Origin: Aplysia californica
Taxonomy: Eukaryota; Mollusca; Gastropoda; Aplysiida; Aplysiidae
DNA: 64,000 nt
Assembly: GCF_000002075.1 (NCBI RefSeq)
Contig: NW_004797286.1
Coordinates: 793,291-857,290, forward strand
Direction of reading: 5' to 3'
The notes beneath the pieces were generated by a model. That model was not told the origin of the DNA, made no database searches, and worked only from the letters and a program-made list of their open reading frames with translations. A program made the translations under genes and the position numbers. Positions 36,311-47,629 of the stretch are shown here, piece after piece; position 1 is the first letter of the stretch; each line of letters opens with the position of its first letter.

Positions 36311-37105
36311 CAGTCCATGCCGGCTTTAAGTACGGTCATTGGGAGAAAGCTTAAACGTGCTTAATGCCGAAGCGTGCTTGAGTGCGAAGTACACATAATC
36401 CAGAGATTTTCATGTAGAAAATTTCTCATGCTATTTCCATTTGTTTGTCAGAAGGCCTATAGTGGTCCCGCAAAAGTGTACACTGTTATTTTTACTCGTT
36501 GTGGCATTTTTTGTTTGTTTGTTTGTTTTGTTTTTTGGTCGAAGGGGAAATGAAAACTTAAATGAGACGGCCATTCACGATACAGAACACTTAACTAGGC
36601 CTACACACTGCCTGTGCGTACCACTGCCCTCTGTGCCACATTCATACCACCGCGTTCATCCCATCTCGCGCGTGATACATAATCAGGATAAATGGATAGC
36701 GAGGGGCAAAGTGTCGCAAAGGTGAAATCGCAGCCAGCTTCCCTTTTTCGTCTCCTCGGCTCTCTTTGTATTTTTTGTCTGTGTGTAGCTTTGCCCTAGG
36801 CTAGATCCTATGTCCGCACGTGCGGCTGTGTGCATCTCTCTGCCTTGCTATCCGCGTGTGTGTGTGTTTCCATCACTTGCGTTCTTTGTGTTTCTCTTAA
36901 CACACTGCTGCGGTGTAGACTGTGTACGAACTTTGATGGGTCATCATGAAAGTATTGACTGTCTTGTAAATGAAGCGAGCCAGAAGCGAAAGTTACCGTG
37001 CTTAAAGGCGTGTAATTTATATCGCAAAAATTCGGTGAGAGCCATTTAGCGTGCTTGAGTCCGAAACATGCTTTATGCCGGCACGCTTAAAGCCGGCACG
37101 GACTG
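36311..37105. mobile_element. pogo-like TIR element, family C
   Basis: TA flanks tips CAGTCCATGCCGGCTTTAAG and CTTAAAGCCGGCACGGACTG, a near-perfect inverted repeat. Further GCTTTATGCCGG/CGTGCTTAA units lie inside both ends. The core (36430-37000) has no transposase. The CAGT tip and TA target suggest Tc1/mariner-pogo origin. Confidence 0.8.
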
Positions 37106-37107
37106 TA

Positions 37108-37907
37108 AAGACCAGCTGGTAGAATCATGTATTCTAAATGTACTTTAAAAAAAAGAACTATCCAAAAAGTAAAATTTTGTTTTCAGCACCTCATCAAAAA
37201 GCCCTATTGATAGATGCACTGCCAAGACAAAAATGAAACGGGTAGCATCATATTTTTTACAACTTACTTGCCTCACAACAGCTTGTAATTTCATGAAACG
37301 TCATCTGTGGATTGGAGTCGGTAAGATATTTAAACTAGTTTTTGGGTTTCATAAGAGCCCAAAATCATTTATGCACTACATTAATCAACAAACTAGGAAA
37401 AGTACTGAGTAGGGTAAATGTCTTCCGCCTTGAGTCACCTTGTATGCTACAAGATAATATACAAACAGCTTAATTAAAGACCTGGACACTTTGCTTGATT
37501 TGAAGCCACTATCAGAGCACTGGGATGAGAAAAAATATTATGAGGACAAGACGAGATCGAATCTCAACCTACTGCAGGACCAAAAACAAAAAGCCCAGTT
37601 GAGAAATGGTATCATATTTCGGAAAAGAAGAAAGAAAAGTTACCCTGAGGAAAACAACCTTCATAACGAATTCTGTCTGTGTGCTAAACTAAGACCCTTT
37701 ACATTCAAAACACTCCCAACAAATTTAAAAGACCCCCTATTTCATTTTCCAAATTTGATCATCTTCTCTGCGCTCAGAGTACCTCACCCAAAGTCAAGGA
37801 TGTATTTGCTGTGAAAGAATCAGTAGGCTACCCAGCCAAAGACCATACCAAAAATGCAGCCGTTTCACTCAGGTTTGCAAGTAGTTATTTTTAAAATATT
37901 TTTTTTA
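37108..37907. other. Intergenic, nothing recognised
   Basis: The frame 37491-37814 (107 residues, charged and low in similarity to anything I know) is not supported as a gene. Confidence 0.35.
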
Positions 37908-38540
37908 TAGTAGAGGGTTTTACGGCGCTCGCAACTGCATAAGGTCAAATGAGCGCCAAGGGGTGGGTGACAACAGAGAAGCCTTTACAGGGAATCAGAC
38001 TTAAACTGCTCACCTCTCTTTCTAGCTTCAACGGCACAAGGTCTGCTTCGACTATCAAGGCACCCCAAAATAGCAGGTCACAAGGGAGTGACAAACATAC
38101 AAAAGAAGTAGAAAATGACAATAGTAAGATGAATCAGCCCATTTACAATTCTACTATGCTTGAACGAGATATGTTCCCCCCTTTGGGAATGGCCTAAAGA
38201 CACTTCAGTCAGTGGCACTGCCCCGGGGGGGTGCAAGTAGTTAACTCTGGCACAATAGATATGATCATAACTTAATATCAATATGAACACAGACCATTTT
38301 AACTCATGGTCAAAGTAGAAAAAAAATCAGAAATTGCCATTACTAAAGTCAACTGCTAAAATATCAACTGTGGGTGGTTGGCGGGAGCTCTGGTGTGGTT
38401 TGCTCCTTCTTTCCTATCAAACATCTATCGTCCTTATCTCCCCTTTTTCTTTTTTATGTTTGTTACTCTCTTGTAACACCTCTAATCTTCTGGCGCTCAT
38501 ATGACCTAATGCAGTTGCGAGCGCTGTAAAACCTCTACTA
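37908..38540. mobile_element. Foldback/TIR element family 2
   Basis: Inverted repeats of about 50 bases bound a 633-base element: TAGTAGAGGGTTTTACGGCG at left and CGCTGTAAAACCTCTACTA at right. Each continues through CTCGCAACTGCATWAGGTCA (W = A or T) and ATGAGCGCC. Related solo ends lie at 12105-12150 and 40308-40359. No coding capacity is seen. Confidence 0.8.
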
Positions 38541-39082
38541 AAAAAAATATATATCAACTCAAAGTGTTTATACCATAATTTATGCAAATCTAATAATTCA
38601 ACAGGAGAATAAAAATAAAATGTCCAACTACAAGACTTAACTACTTCAGCAGCAAGTATGTTCAACATGTTAACATATTTGCATCCTCAACTAAAGAAAA
38701 AACAAACAACAAGACAATAGGAAAAATAAAATAAACCCATTTTAGAGCAAGTATTCAATGCTGTATGTGACCATGTTGCAACATATTATAATCACAGTCA
38801 TTACCTGAGCCCAACATACAAATCAAAGGAGTAATGCTGCATGATGAATTTAGCAAACTTCAAACAGCAGTCTCTGAAAACAGTAGAGCTCAAGGGGACA
38901 AACAAAGTTCTGATTAACATTGGAACATTCTTTCCAGTATGCTGCTATGAAAAAATTCTGTGCATATGAGGTTTTGCATAAAAGAACAGAATTGACACAA
39001 TTTCTGTATTAAGTTAATTAAGGCTGTAAATGAGAGACGTACACAATGCCATAATAATCACCTGGATAATATACTATATAAT
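38541..39082. other. Intergenic, nothing recognised
   Basis: A-rich sequence without gene or repeat signals. Confidence 0.4.
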
Positions 39083-39083
39083 A

Positions 39084-39953
39084 TAGTGGAACTTGGATTC
39101 AACGAAGTCGTCAGGCCTGACCTTCAATTTCGCTGAATCCGAGTGCTCATTATACTATATAGCAAACATGAGGTTTTTGGGGAGATAATTTTACAGCCAC
39201 CTTTCGTTTCTTTGATGTCATACTGAAGAAATGGTGGACAATTCCAGGTAAATACACTAAACTCTACAATACACATACTGTACAAAAGGGACGACTCGTT
39301 CAAACGCACGTTTATGTCATCTATCATCTTTAAATGTATCGTTTGCCAAACAAATTATGTTGCTGTGTAGAGCCTAGCATATGGCAACTTTTGATTCCAC
39401 AGTCCAGCGAGCAATTCATTATGTAGATCTGTGTCAACACTAGCTAATCATTGTAATGTTGATCAGTAGCCGGGGAAAAAAACCTGACGTGTTTACATAG
39501 GCCTTTACCCAAGTTCCATGCTCGGACCGTCGCCCCCCTCTCAGACACACGCATACATGATGTGCTGGCCTCTCATCTGACCCAGACACACGCTAATACA
39601 TGTATGCCTGCTAACATATGTTTAGGTGTGCAAGAAGGTCGCTGATTGGTCGCACTAGATATATATATAACAAATAATAGGCTATGGGAATAACGGTTCA
39701 TGATGCAGACGCCACGGCTGGTTTCCAGGAATAGATAAGGTTCGTTGTAGGGGAAAATGAGCGAAGCCACGTCAGCAGGGGCGGTTCATCCTGCAAGCAA
39801 CTTAGTTGAATCTGAGCTGGCTTATATTTGTATGTTAGTTGAATCCGAGCTATTTATATCGATTTTAATTCATAGAAAAAAATGAGGGATCCACCTCCTT
39901 TCGATGATCCAAGTTTTCGTTGAATCTGAGTTAATTGAATCTGAGTTCCATTG
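39084..39953 (-). mobile_element. pogo/Tigger-like MITE family A, copy 2
   Basis: TA-flanked copy in opposite orientation to 28980-29798. The left tip is TAGTGGAACTTGGATTCAAC (first C decayed) and the right end GAATCTGAGTTCCATTG. It shares the internal block CTAGCATATGGCAACTTTTG with the complement of copy 1. Both tips have drifted, so it looks older. Confidence 0.75.
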
Positions 39954-40307
39954 TATATTTAGAGTCTGAAAGTAAATTTTAATCAGGTCCATAGAGTGAC
40001 TTTCACAGCAAGAAACAACAGTTACTGGTTGGCCCGAATTCAATTCACAACCGGGTTGAGAAGTAAAATCATACACCATGACTTTCCCAGAGACATATAT
40101 CTCTGAAAGGAATCAAGCCTATAATAGCCTATAAAAATACAATGGGTCTATGAGAATCAACAAGACAATGCACATTTCTGTGCGAACAAATAAAACAAAA
40201 CAAAAAAAGCAAGAAGTAACATCAAAAGGAGATAAATTCATTTTTTCAAAACTATCCCGCCATCAAAACACACTCCGTTATATGAATCATAATTTAAACC
40301 AATCAAT

Positions 40308-40359
40308 TTTGGTGCTCACATGACCTTATGCCGTTGCTAGCGCCGTAAAACCTCTGCTA
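40308..40359 (-). repeat. Solo terminus of foldback family 2
   Basis: GGTGCTCACATGACCTTATG, then CGTTGCTAGCGCCGTAAAACC, corresponds to the right inverted repeat at about 38493-38540. No partner end is seen nearby. Confidence 0.65.
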
Positions 40360-40497
40360 AAACAAACAAAAACCAGTCTATTTGTACTACATTAGGTACC
40401 ACACACAAGGAAATCGAGAAGTTCAAGTTGGAAAAAAAAGTAAGAAAAAAACCCTGAACTACAAGATTTCAAAAGATACACAGTTTGTATTCCAAAC

Positions 40498-40661
40498 ATG
40501 TGTGTGTATGTGTGTGTGTGTGTATGTGTGTGTGTGCGTGCGAATGTGAGAGAGAAAGAGAAAGAGAGAGGGAAAGAGAGAAGGGGGGGGGGGGGGGGAG
40601 AGAGAGAGAGGGAGGGACAGAGAGAAACAGAGAGAGAGAGAAACAGAGAGAGAGAGAGAGA

Positions 40662-40727
<66 letters not shown>

Positions 40728-40797
40728 CAGAGAGAAACAGAGAGAGAGAGAGAGAGAAAAAGAGAGAGAGAGACAGAGAGAGAGGGGAGGGGGGAGG
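40498..40797. repeat. (GT)n then (GA)n microsatellite
   Basis: About 40 bases of GT are followed by about 250 bases of GA with variants and a 16-base G run at 40583-40598. All long open frames over it, on both strands, are artefacts of the repeat. Confidence 0.97.
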
Positions 40798-41445
40798 GAA
40801 CATTCTTCTTGATCTGGGTAGTAATATCAATAACCAGGATACTGTACAAAATAAATAGAGGAGAAAGAGGTGTAGCAAAACAAAAGTGAGCAAACAGCAC
40901 CAAAGAACACATGAACGGTAAAGGGATACGAATCAAGAAACGATATATTGCAATACTGGCGACCATCCTCTTGTGCAAATATAAATAACAGGAAGTTCAT
41001 TTATCTATGTTCTACAACAACATTGCAAGAACTCTTCATTAGCTCAGGGTTTAGAATTATATCACTATAGCATACAGAGTCATAAAAAGCACCAATCTAG
41101 AATAAAAAATAGGATCACGATAATTTTCATGATGAACATCCACAGTAAATAATAGTGAACACTTTTTTCAATATTAAATTTCGACCATGTTTGTATCAGC
41201 ATGAAAACTTGAACATCAGAAAAAAATAAATAAAAAGAAAACTAAATAAGATGAAAAAAACATGAAAAAAAAGCTGAACACAATCTCACAAAAGAGCAGC
41301 AACAGTTACAATTACAAAGAAAAATATAAGTTCCCAGTCTGTAGTTAGCCAAGGCACTTTGAAAAAGGAAATCGTTGTGTAGTCATAATGTAAGGATGCC
41401 GTAAACAAAATTTGCATAAAAATAATAAATTTCAACAGATTGCCT
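40798..41445 (-). other. Probable PRADC1 3' UTR or flank
   Basis: A-rich on the plus strand (T-rich for PRADC1), with no coding signal. This is consistent with 3' UTR. Confidence 0.35.
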
Positions 41446-41451
41446 TTTATT
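41446..41451 (-). promoter_or_regulatory. Poly(A) signal candidate AATAAA just after the PRADC1 stop
   Basis: The minus strand reads AATAAA two bases after the TGA stop. It is unusually close to the stop. Others lie further downstream, so the cleavage site is uncertain. Confidence 0.3.
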
Positions 41452-41452
41452 A

Positions 41453-41573
41453 TCACCACAAAGTCCAGGGAGGGCGCTTGTTTTCATGGAATGGCTTTCC
41501 TGTTAAATTCAAAGGAATGGTGATAATAGCACGGTCTGTTCCCATATAGCTTAGACGTTGCCGGATCATTAAT
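41453..41573 (-). CDS. PRADC1: PRADC1 last coding exon
   Basis: After a TTTTCAG acceptor (minus strand) the exon completes Gly and encodes LMIRQRLSYMGTDRAIITIP, NLTGKPFHENK and RPPWTLW, then TGA at 41455-41453. The terminal Pro-Pro-Trp-Thr-x-Trp is diagnostic for PRADC1. Confidence 0.93.
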
Positions 41574-44500
41574 CTGAAAAAGAGAAAAGAGGTATTTATC
41601 ATAAATGATCCATTCATTCAACAATGAGCTGGGATGAGACCACACAAATATATTAATAGTAAAAGTTGAGATACATAAATAACCATTTTAATCCGTGACA
41701 AAAAGAACCAGTTTATTACAAAAACTAGAAAGAGCATACACACATATCAAAATCTTTAGTGTTGGGAAAAAGAAAAAGAGCCAAGATCATGAAATGATAA
41801 AGGGAAATAAACGAACATAAACCTACCAGTGGCATCCAGTCTGAAGCCAACAACTGAACATCCTGACGTCCTATAAATGTCACATATGCTTTTAACTGTA
41901 AACAGCGTGTGGGAAGCAAGTACTGAATTGAGCTTTAAATTAACCTCAACCTCAGCTCCTGTTCCTCGGGTGTTGATCAGACCTCTTACATAAATTCTGT
42001 ATTTCATGGACTCTTGACACTTTTCACATTAATGCATGTTCAGTTTAGAAATGTACCCGTAACAGACAGAGCTTGCTGCAGAGCAGGACTTTTTGTAATC
42101 TATACAAATGCTATCTGTTATATATAATTTGTCTCTCTTATTTCAGTGTAACAGTACTGAATAAGCTGGTAATTGAAATGCATAAAAATCAAACAAAACA
42201 AGACCTGTCAAAGACGACCACCCATTGGTGAGGAGAAAAGTGGTCAAATAAGACAGGTGGTCCTCTTGAACAGTGTCATTATGATATAGATAAAACACAC
42301 GAGGGCAAATGGAAAGTTGTTCGTAACGGTGATTGTCTTGGACAGGTGGTCGTTAGAGCAAATTTGATTGTATATTAATTGACATTAAAGATCAAAACAA
42401 AAATACACCAATAAATGTACTGATAAAATAAACATAGAAAATATCAGAGTGTTTTACCCATCTTTGCCCATGAGGAAAGATGAAGGAATGCTGGTGGATC
42501 GCTCAGTGCTATCATCTATCATGTCAATCATGTTGCCGTCATTTGTCTCATCGTTGTCTGCTATGATGACAGCAATAGCACCTGCCCTCTCTGCTACTTT
42601 TGTTTTTGTTAGAAAGGAACATTCACTGAAAGAAATAAAAGTTGACATTTTAAGATGAGTTTTTAAACTGGAAAAGATAAAAACGTAATTAAAATTTTTT
42701 GTTATGACAAATTCATGGTAATTAAAAAATAAAAAATACAAGTCCTGCAAAGTGAGATGTTCTATAAGTCAAATGACTAAATCTAAAGGTAAATATTCAC
42801 TAGCTATGTGTACAACAGAATTTTTCTTTTACATCACTTCTTTCAAAGTGTTAATTGGAACTTTAAGCCCAAGTCTTATCCCGCGCGGCAGCGAACTTCA
42901 AAGGTATTTTGCATCACAGTTTGCCTCTCTAATTCTGACGTGCGTGTGTGCGTGTGCGTTGGGGGTGGATGTGGGCGACATTGATCGTCATATGAGACGC
43001 AAGACTTACAGTCTGTGACGTCATCCCCTCATCCCCTGATGCCACTCCCAGTACAGGTACTGGTAATTCTCAGCACTGGGTGAGTCGACACTGGGTTTCG
43101 CCAGTACCGCTTAGCACTAGTGAACAGTAGGTAAATACATATTTTGTATTTTGTAGAAGAATAAAAACATGAAATTAAAATAACCTACTCTTCTGCTATT
43201 TTTAGTCAACACAAAAAAAAATGGCAAAAGAACTTGCATTGGCCTCTTTTTATTTGCAAAGCCACTGAGTAAAAATTCAACAATTTGATTAACCTTAAGT
43301 TGCTACAACAATCATTTCACAAACAATCAAAGGTTTGCCTACTTTTCAGTTGTGTGTCCAGTTTTATCAAAGGTTAATTTAAGGTTTTAAGACAATGTCT
43401 TTATTATTAGCTCATTGAGCCTTGTAGTTAACCACTCAAAGAACCAAAAGTATTATACTTTCTAGGAAAAAAACCCTGAAAAAAACTCACCCTCTGAGTA
43501 TGAACACTACAACATCCTTGACATCATTATTCAACGCCTGACAACCTTCAACCGGGTCTGCAATAACCATGTCTATTTTATTGTAGACCCTATCCTGAAA
43601 TTTAAAAAATATGGAAAAGAAAAGAAAGACTATCATTCTACTGGAGGGGAATAATTGCCCTCTACAGCTTCATAACATAACATTAAAAAGTCACACCCAA
43701 CCAAGTTCATTTAGTTCTGACCCCTTGGATTGAACTGATTCTCAAACGCTGACGTTGGAAGTTCTAGTCTTGTGAATAAAAAGGTGGAACACAAGCAGTC
43801 TTTCTTTTTATTAGGCAAAAGGAATTGAAATCTTAAGAAGACTTAATAATGCGTTCTATGTCAATTAAAAGAGGGCTCTTACACCATTGAACTTGTAGCA
43901 GCAAAGCAATCAAAAAGGCTTTTGATCAAATTGAGCAGAAGGGGCCTCTGAAAAATCTTGTACAATCGCATACAACAACAACTGCAAAACTTTATTTTCT
44001 TCCTAAAAAAAGTCATGAGAAGAGAAATCAGCCTACAACATTTGTGTAAGATAACATATGTGTCACGACACGGCGGAATCAGGTGCTCGTTAATTTTTGT
44101 GCATTTGGAGTGATTGGTATCACCTTAAAGCTAATTCATGTGCATTGCTTTTAATGGAAAATATATCCATTTATCCTGAATACAAGGCAATTGAAAGAGG
44201 AGGGGGTTGCCTGGTTTCAGATGTAAAATTAGCCAGAAAATGGCAGACAAAATTGAGTTACTTCCTTAGCTTGAGAGGCTGTGGAAACTAAAAAATTTAC
44301 ATCTTTTATGCCTTTAATCAATGTTTTATAGTAAAATCCACACAGAAATGTGTTCTTTAATGGGCATGAAAGGTGTTGAGCCAATAAACAAAAATTCGAT
44401 AAAAATTCCCAAACCTGCGGAAAAATGCCAGTTTCTTGACTTTCATTATTTTGACGAGCGTCTGATTTCACCACGCTGCCTCACATATACAGGTAAACAT

Positions 44501-46191
44501 GCTCTAATCTAGCATCTGCGTTTGTTGCAATTTTTTAGTCCAAAAGTTGCCACAAAAATGGCAAAAGTTGCCATTAATGTTGAAGCTTTCAACTCTCTGT
44601 GACAACGTATAATAATAATAATAATAATATAGAAATAGAGTTAACTTAATCTAAACACCAGAATTTTTTGTGCTCTGTTTAAAACATGATCCAGAATATC
44701 ATCCGTAGCCACACAGAGTGATTAAATCAAAATTAGAACGGCACACATACAACCACAAAAATTAACAAGGGCGCGTGTCAACCAATCCGAAGATTGGCCG
44801 TTTTAATCCTAAAAGCGTGTAATTCAAGACAAAGTACAAGAAACATTACATGTAAACTATGGAATCACACACAAGGGACCTGCCAGCGTCAGCAATCAGT
44901 TTTGGTGGATACACACTCCAACATAAACACATTTATAATTTCTAAAAAAACGTAGGAACAGCATCAAATTAAAGACATTTACGCTACATAAACACAAAAA
45001 ATAGAAAAACAACGTATCAGAACAATAACAAGAAAAACAATTAGCACACCAACAAATTAAAACACAACAAAGAGGGAAAAAAAAAAAAAAAAAACCCCCA
45101 GCATTATAAATAGTATGTCATGTACTAATATACTTCACATAAAAATAATTTAACAAATCAATGTGGGGTCAACAAGTGAGAAAGAGACGAAGTGAAGTGG
45201 TAAAGAGGTTCAGTTTCTTTTTGTTGTTGTTGTTCGATTTTTACTCCCCGTTTTCTTTTCGATTTTTTATTCCCCGGCAGTGTTTTTTTGTTATTGTTTT
45301 TACTTTGAAAAATGCTAAAATCGCGGCCGCAATTCGCGGACCAAAAAATGCCAAAAATCGCAGTCGCGATTCGCGGATCACGGCCGCAACAAATGCAGAT
45401 GCTAGTCTTATGTCCACCTGTCCAAGACAATGAGTGAATTACTTGAATAAACAACTGCTTCCTACTCCCTTCCTTGCATTTTTTAAATATATATGCTATA
45501 ATGACACTATAAAAGGACCATCTGTTTAAGACGAACTTTTCTTCGCGACCGTAGGTGGTAGTTATCTTGGACAACTTCGACTGTATAATATGAATAAGCT
45601 TTTCCAACGATTCTTTCACTGGTATCTCTATTTTTGCATCTTTGAAGAGTATGAAGATGTAAACAAGAGGGAAAAATAATTAAACACCCTGAATGAACAA
45701 TTCTGATCAGCAAATGGCTCATCTATCTAGAAATTGCACATAAGACTCTCTTTCAATCATGAGAAAGTTTGTCTCATATTTTCACTCGAATCAAATTTTT
45801 CCTTCAGACTGATGTAATAATACTTTATAAACCATAAACTTTAGGCACATCAAGCAGTGACTTTGTCAGTATTAAGTACAATGTTGATCTTTAGAACCTA
45901 AGACCTATTGGATGGCTCTCTAATAATTATTTGAATAAAGCAGACTTGAAATTTTCTGTTACATCCAAAACAGCTAGTGTGTGCAACATAATCATGCCTA
46001 CTAACAACTGCGAAGAAGAAGACAACAACCCCCCTAACATTGTCGTCAACATACAAAGTTGGTTCCAAAATCCTTGGCTTGTCTTATTTGGTAAGTGTAC
46101 ATCAAGGATTCAGGCCACAAAATTTCGAAAAAAAGAGAGTCCTCAACCAAGACAATCTCATCTGGCACTGTGCTAATGTCCAATGATGAAA
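41453..46191 (-). CDS. PRADC1: PRADC1, protease-associated domain-containing protein 1 (4 exons found, first exon missing)
   Basis: Read on the minus strand, the exons are 46055-46191, 43491-43594, 42458-42625 and 41453-41573. All junctions keep phase and give 175 residues plus TGA. Human PRADC1 has 188, so only a signal-peptide exon should be missing. PRADC1 is a small secreted glycoprotein that is essentially a PA domain. It has no protease part, and its molecular partner is poorly known. Family blocks seen are DSLFFEILWP, AKDFGTNF, IADPVEGCQALNNDVKDVVV, RGECSFLTKTKVAERAGAIA, VIIADN, DSTERSTSIPSSFLMGKDG, MIRQRL, IPLNLTGKPF and RPPWTLW at the end. NLT keeps the N-glycosylation site of the vertebrate NVT. 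Two Cys (CQAL and CSF) fit the conserved PA-domain pair. Confidence 0.92.
42201..42372 (-). repeat. MITE family 3 fragment (TACAGTCGAA-type end)
   Basis: GGACAGGTGGTCGTTAGAGC at the right resembles the complement of the end at 57948 (CAGTCGAACCTG, then CGACCACCTGT). A second GACCACC block lies at the left. It sits in a PRADC1 intron. Confidence 0.5.
42458..42625 (-). CDS. PRADC1: PRADC1 exon, core of PA domain
   Basis: The acceptor is TTTCAG and the donor GTAAAA (minus strand). It encodes ECSFLTKTKVAERAGAIAVI, then IADNDETND and MIDDSTERSTSIPSSFLMGKDG, the central strand and loop region of the PA fold. It begins with one base and ends with two bases of split Gly codons. Confidence 0.95.
42626..43490 (-). 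other. PRADC1 intron, nothing recognised except one CRE
   Basis: A perfect TGACGTCA lies at 43016-43023 within GTGACGTCATC. That 11-mer is also present at 2116 and 3756. No other element was recognised. Confidence 0.4.
43491..43594 (-). CDS. PRADC1: PRADC1 exon, start of PA domain
   Basis: The acceptor is ATTTCAG and the donor GTGAGT (minus strand). It encodes DRVYNKIDMVIADPVEGCQA, then LNNDVKDVVVFILRG. It corresponds to human RYEQIHLVPAEPPEACGEL and what follows. Confidence 0.93.
44055..44489 (+). mobile_element. MITE family 1, copy 3
   Basis: This is the best-preserved ends of the family: CATATGTGTCACGACACGGC at left and CACCACGCTGCCTCACATAT at right. GAATCAGGTGCTCGTTAAT and TTTTGACGAGCGTCTGATTT form the inner inverted repeat. 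It lies in the PRADC1 intron between exons at 43594 and 46055. Confidence 0.82.
44490..46054 (-). other. PRADC1 intron remainder
   Basis: It contains a poly(A)-like run near 45077 and a CpG-rich patch at 45320-45390 with two related CGCGGCCGCAATTCGCGGA-like units, including NotI-type octamers. A MITE family 3 end lies at 45517-45585. Nothing else was recognised. Confidence 0.4.
45517..45585 (-). repeat. MITE family 3 end
   Basis: GGTGGTAGTTATCTTGGAC, then AACTTCGACTG with TA following, is the complement of the CAGTCGAA-tipped end at 57948. Confidence 0.5.
46055..46191 (-). CDS. PRADC1: PRADC1 exon 2, N-terminal part of mature protein
   Basis: The acceptor is TTTTTCAG and the donor GTATGT (minus strand). 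It encodes SSLDISTVPDEIVLVEDSLF, then FEILWPESLMYTYQIRQAKD and FGTNF, matching human [20 protein letters not shown] and AKDFGG. The exon starts with two bases of a codon, so exon 1 must end in phase 1. Confidence 0.9.
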
Positions 46192-47224
46192 CTGAAAAAG
46201 ACAAAAAAAAACGAAAATTCATATTTTTAAGCCAGGATGTAATCAAGCATATATATAATATATAAACTGAAATGCAAAATTCACATTTTCCTCAACACCT
46301 TTCTTACCTCATTTAAAATCGAACTACATTGTAAGCCTTGTAAAAGTAAGCCTATAACTATAAGGGCAGACTAAAAAGGGTATAAAAATACAGACAATAA
46401 TACTATTTGCTACAAAACATACCCCTGGAAACTGATGCATGGCTTCTAAGACAGATGTTTCCAAGGAATAACCAACCTAATAATTTATACAAGTTTTTGT
46501 CAGACATTGCTGAAACATGGACTCAAGGAAATTGATTGTCTCTTTCTCTCTCTCTCACTCTCTCTCTCACACACAATATTTAATTTCACTTGTAGCATCA
46601 GGTACCCCAGTCTTCTTAAATTTCTCCTATGCAAAAATGATCAATATTTTGTTCACACAGTTCAAGAAAAATAAAAAGCTTTAATTAGTCTCTAGCAATA
46701 AACTCCAAGTGCTCAACAATTTTTGACATGTGCGTAAGACATGATGTGTCTTAGTGTGTGTACTAGGGTAGAGAGAGATGAGGCGGGTGGCTGTTAGTGC
46801 ACGTGTCAGGGTGGGGTGACGGGGGGGAGTTGTTGGGGGTGGGGTGTGGGCACAAGCGTTTCGGGCATGGAAAGTTGACAGAAAAACAGATTCACAGTCA
46901 TAAAAATCATATTGAGCAGTGGCCTTTGGGAATAGATTTTGCTGTATGCTAGGTGCTACAACGTTCAACGTGACAATAGTGTGCAGTGCATTACTCGTTA
47001 TTCACTGCTCACGAGCACTCGAAGCAATTTTCAATATAGTTACTCGAGCGCTCGAGCCAAGGAATGCTACTAAATAGGGTGTAAACTATGCTCTCTCTAG
47101 TCATGGGGCACTACTCATAGGGAAAGCAGAGCGTCAAGGGAGGCAATAGTGTCAACTACATGTATATAATGCGATTAAACGTAAAACGATGCAAACTATT
47201 TTTAGGTAAGGCAGCCATCTTGTT
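46192..47224. other. Upstream of PRADC1 exon 2, no secure exon
   Basis: No signal-peptide frame with a phase-1 donor was found here. It contains a short CT tract (46538-46575) and G-rich sequence near 46800-46855. Confidence 0.4.
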
Positions 47225-47232
47225 TGACGTCA
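47225..47232. promoter_or_regulatory. CRE palindrome beside an AAGATGGCTGCC motif
   Basis: TGACGTCA is followed on the minus strand by AACAAGATGGCTGCC, a YY1-like initiator motif. An M-box-like TCACATGA lies about 20 bases away. This could be a core promoter for a minus-strand transcript such as PRADC1. Confidence 0.35.
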
Positions 47233-47340
47233 TACAGGATATCCCTCCGATCACATGACTACATTTAAATATAGCCAACCGCACGGCACTAAAGATGGAA
47301 GTGTCTATGTATATCAAGCTTAATCTACCTCTCGCTGTCG

Positions 47341-47420
47341 GAAGTTCTGATGGCCGAATAGACAGTGCGTCTGCATTTGAAGTAATGCAATGACTTTATG
47401 AGCGGTTCGATCCCGGTCCC
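47341..47420 (+). repeat. tRNA-like segment, probable SINE head or relic
   Basis: The A-box-like TGGCCGAATAGACAG (47351) and a perfect B box GGTTCGATCCC (47404-47414) have tRNA-like spacing. The outer ends do not pair as an acceptor stem. Confidence 0.45.
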
Positions 47421-47629
47421 GGAATGGTTTTTTTCTTTCTTCTTCTCCTCCTCCCGACTGATCAACAGTTTGTCCCATAAATTATAATTTGTTGCTTTGT
47501 GGTTGTTTTCATAAAATATATTAGAAGAATGCAGGAGGGAAGGGGGGGGGGGGTAGGGGGGTAGAACTAGATCTAATCCTCCAGCGTCTTTACGGCAATT
47601 TTCGTGCGGCTTATTGTCTTGGCGTTTAC

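Noticed and set aside
37491-37814. Plus-strand frame of 107 codons
   Set aside because: Charged composition without recognisable motifs, no splice context and no neighbour supporting a gene.
40459-40978. Long Leu-Ser and Arg-Glu open frames on both strands
   Set aside because: They are translations of a GA/GT microsatellite. The frames at 19143-19495 and 57227-57467 have the same origin.
45158-45619. Minus-strand frame of 153 codons
   Set aside because: Low-complexity Lys/Gln-rich start and no similarity. It lies within a PRADC1 intron and overlaps a MITE end.
47341-47420. A functional tRNA gene on the plus strand
   Set aside because: The B box is perfect but the stem ends do not pair, so it is listed only as tRNA-like.
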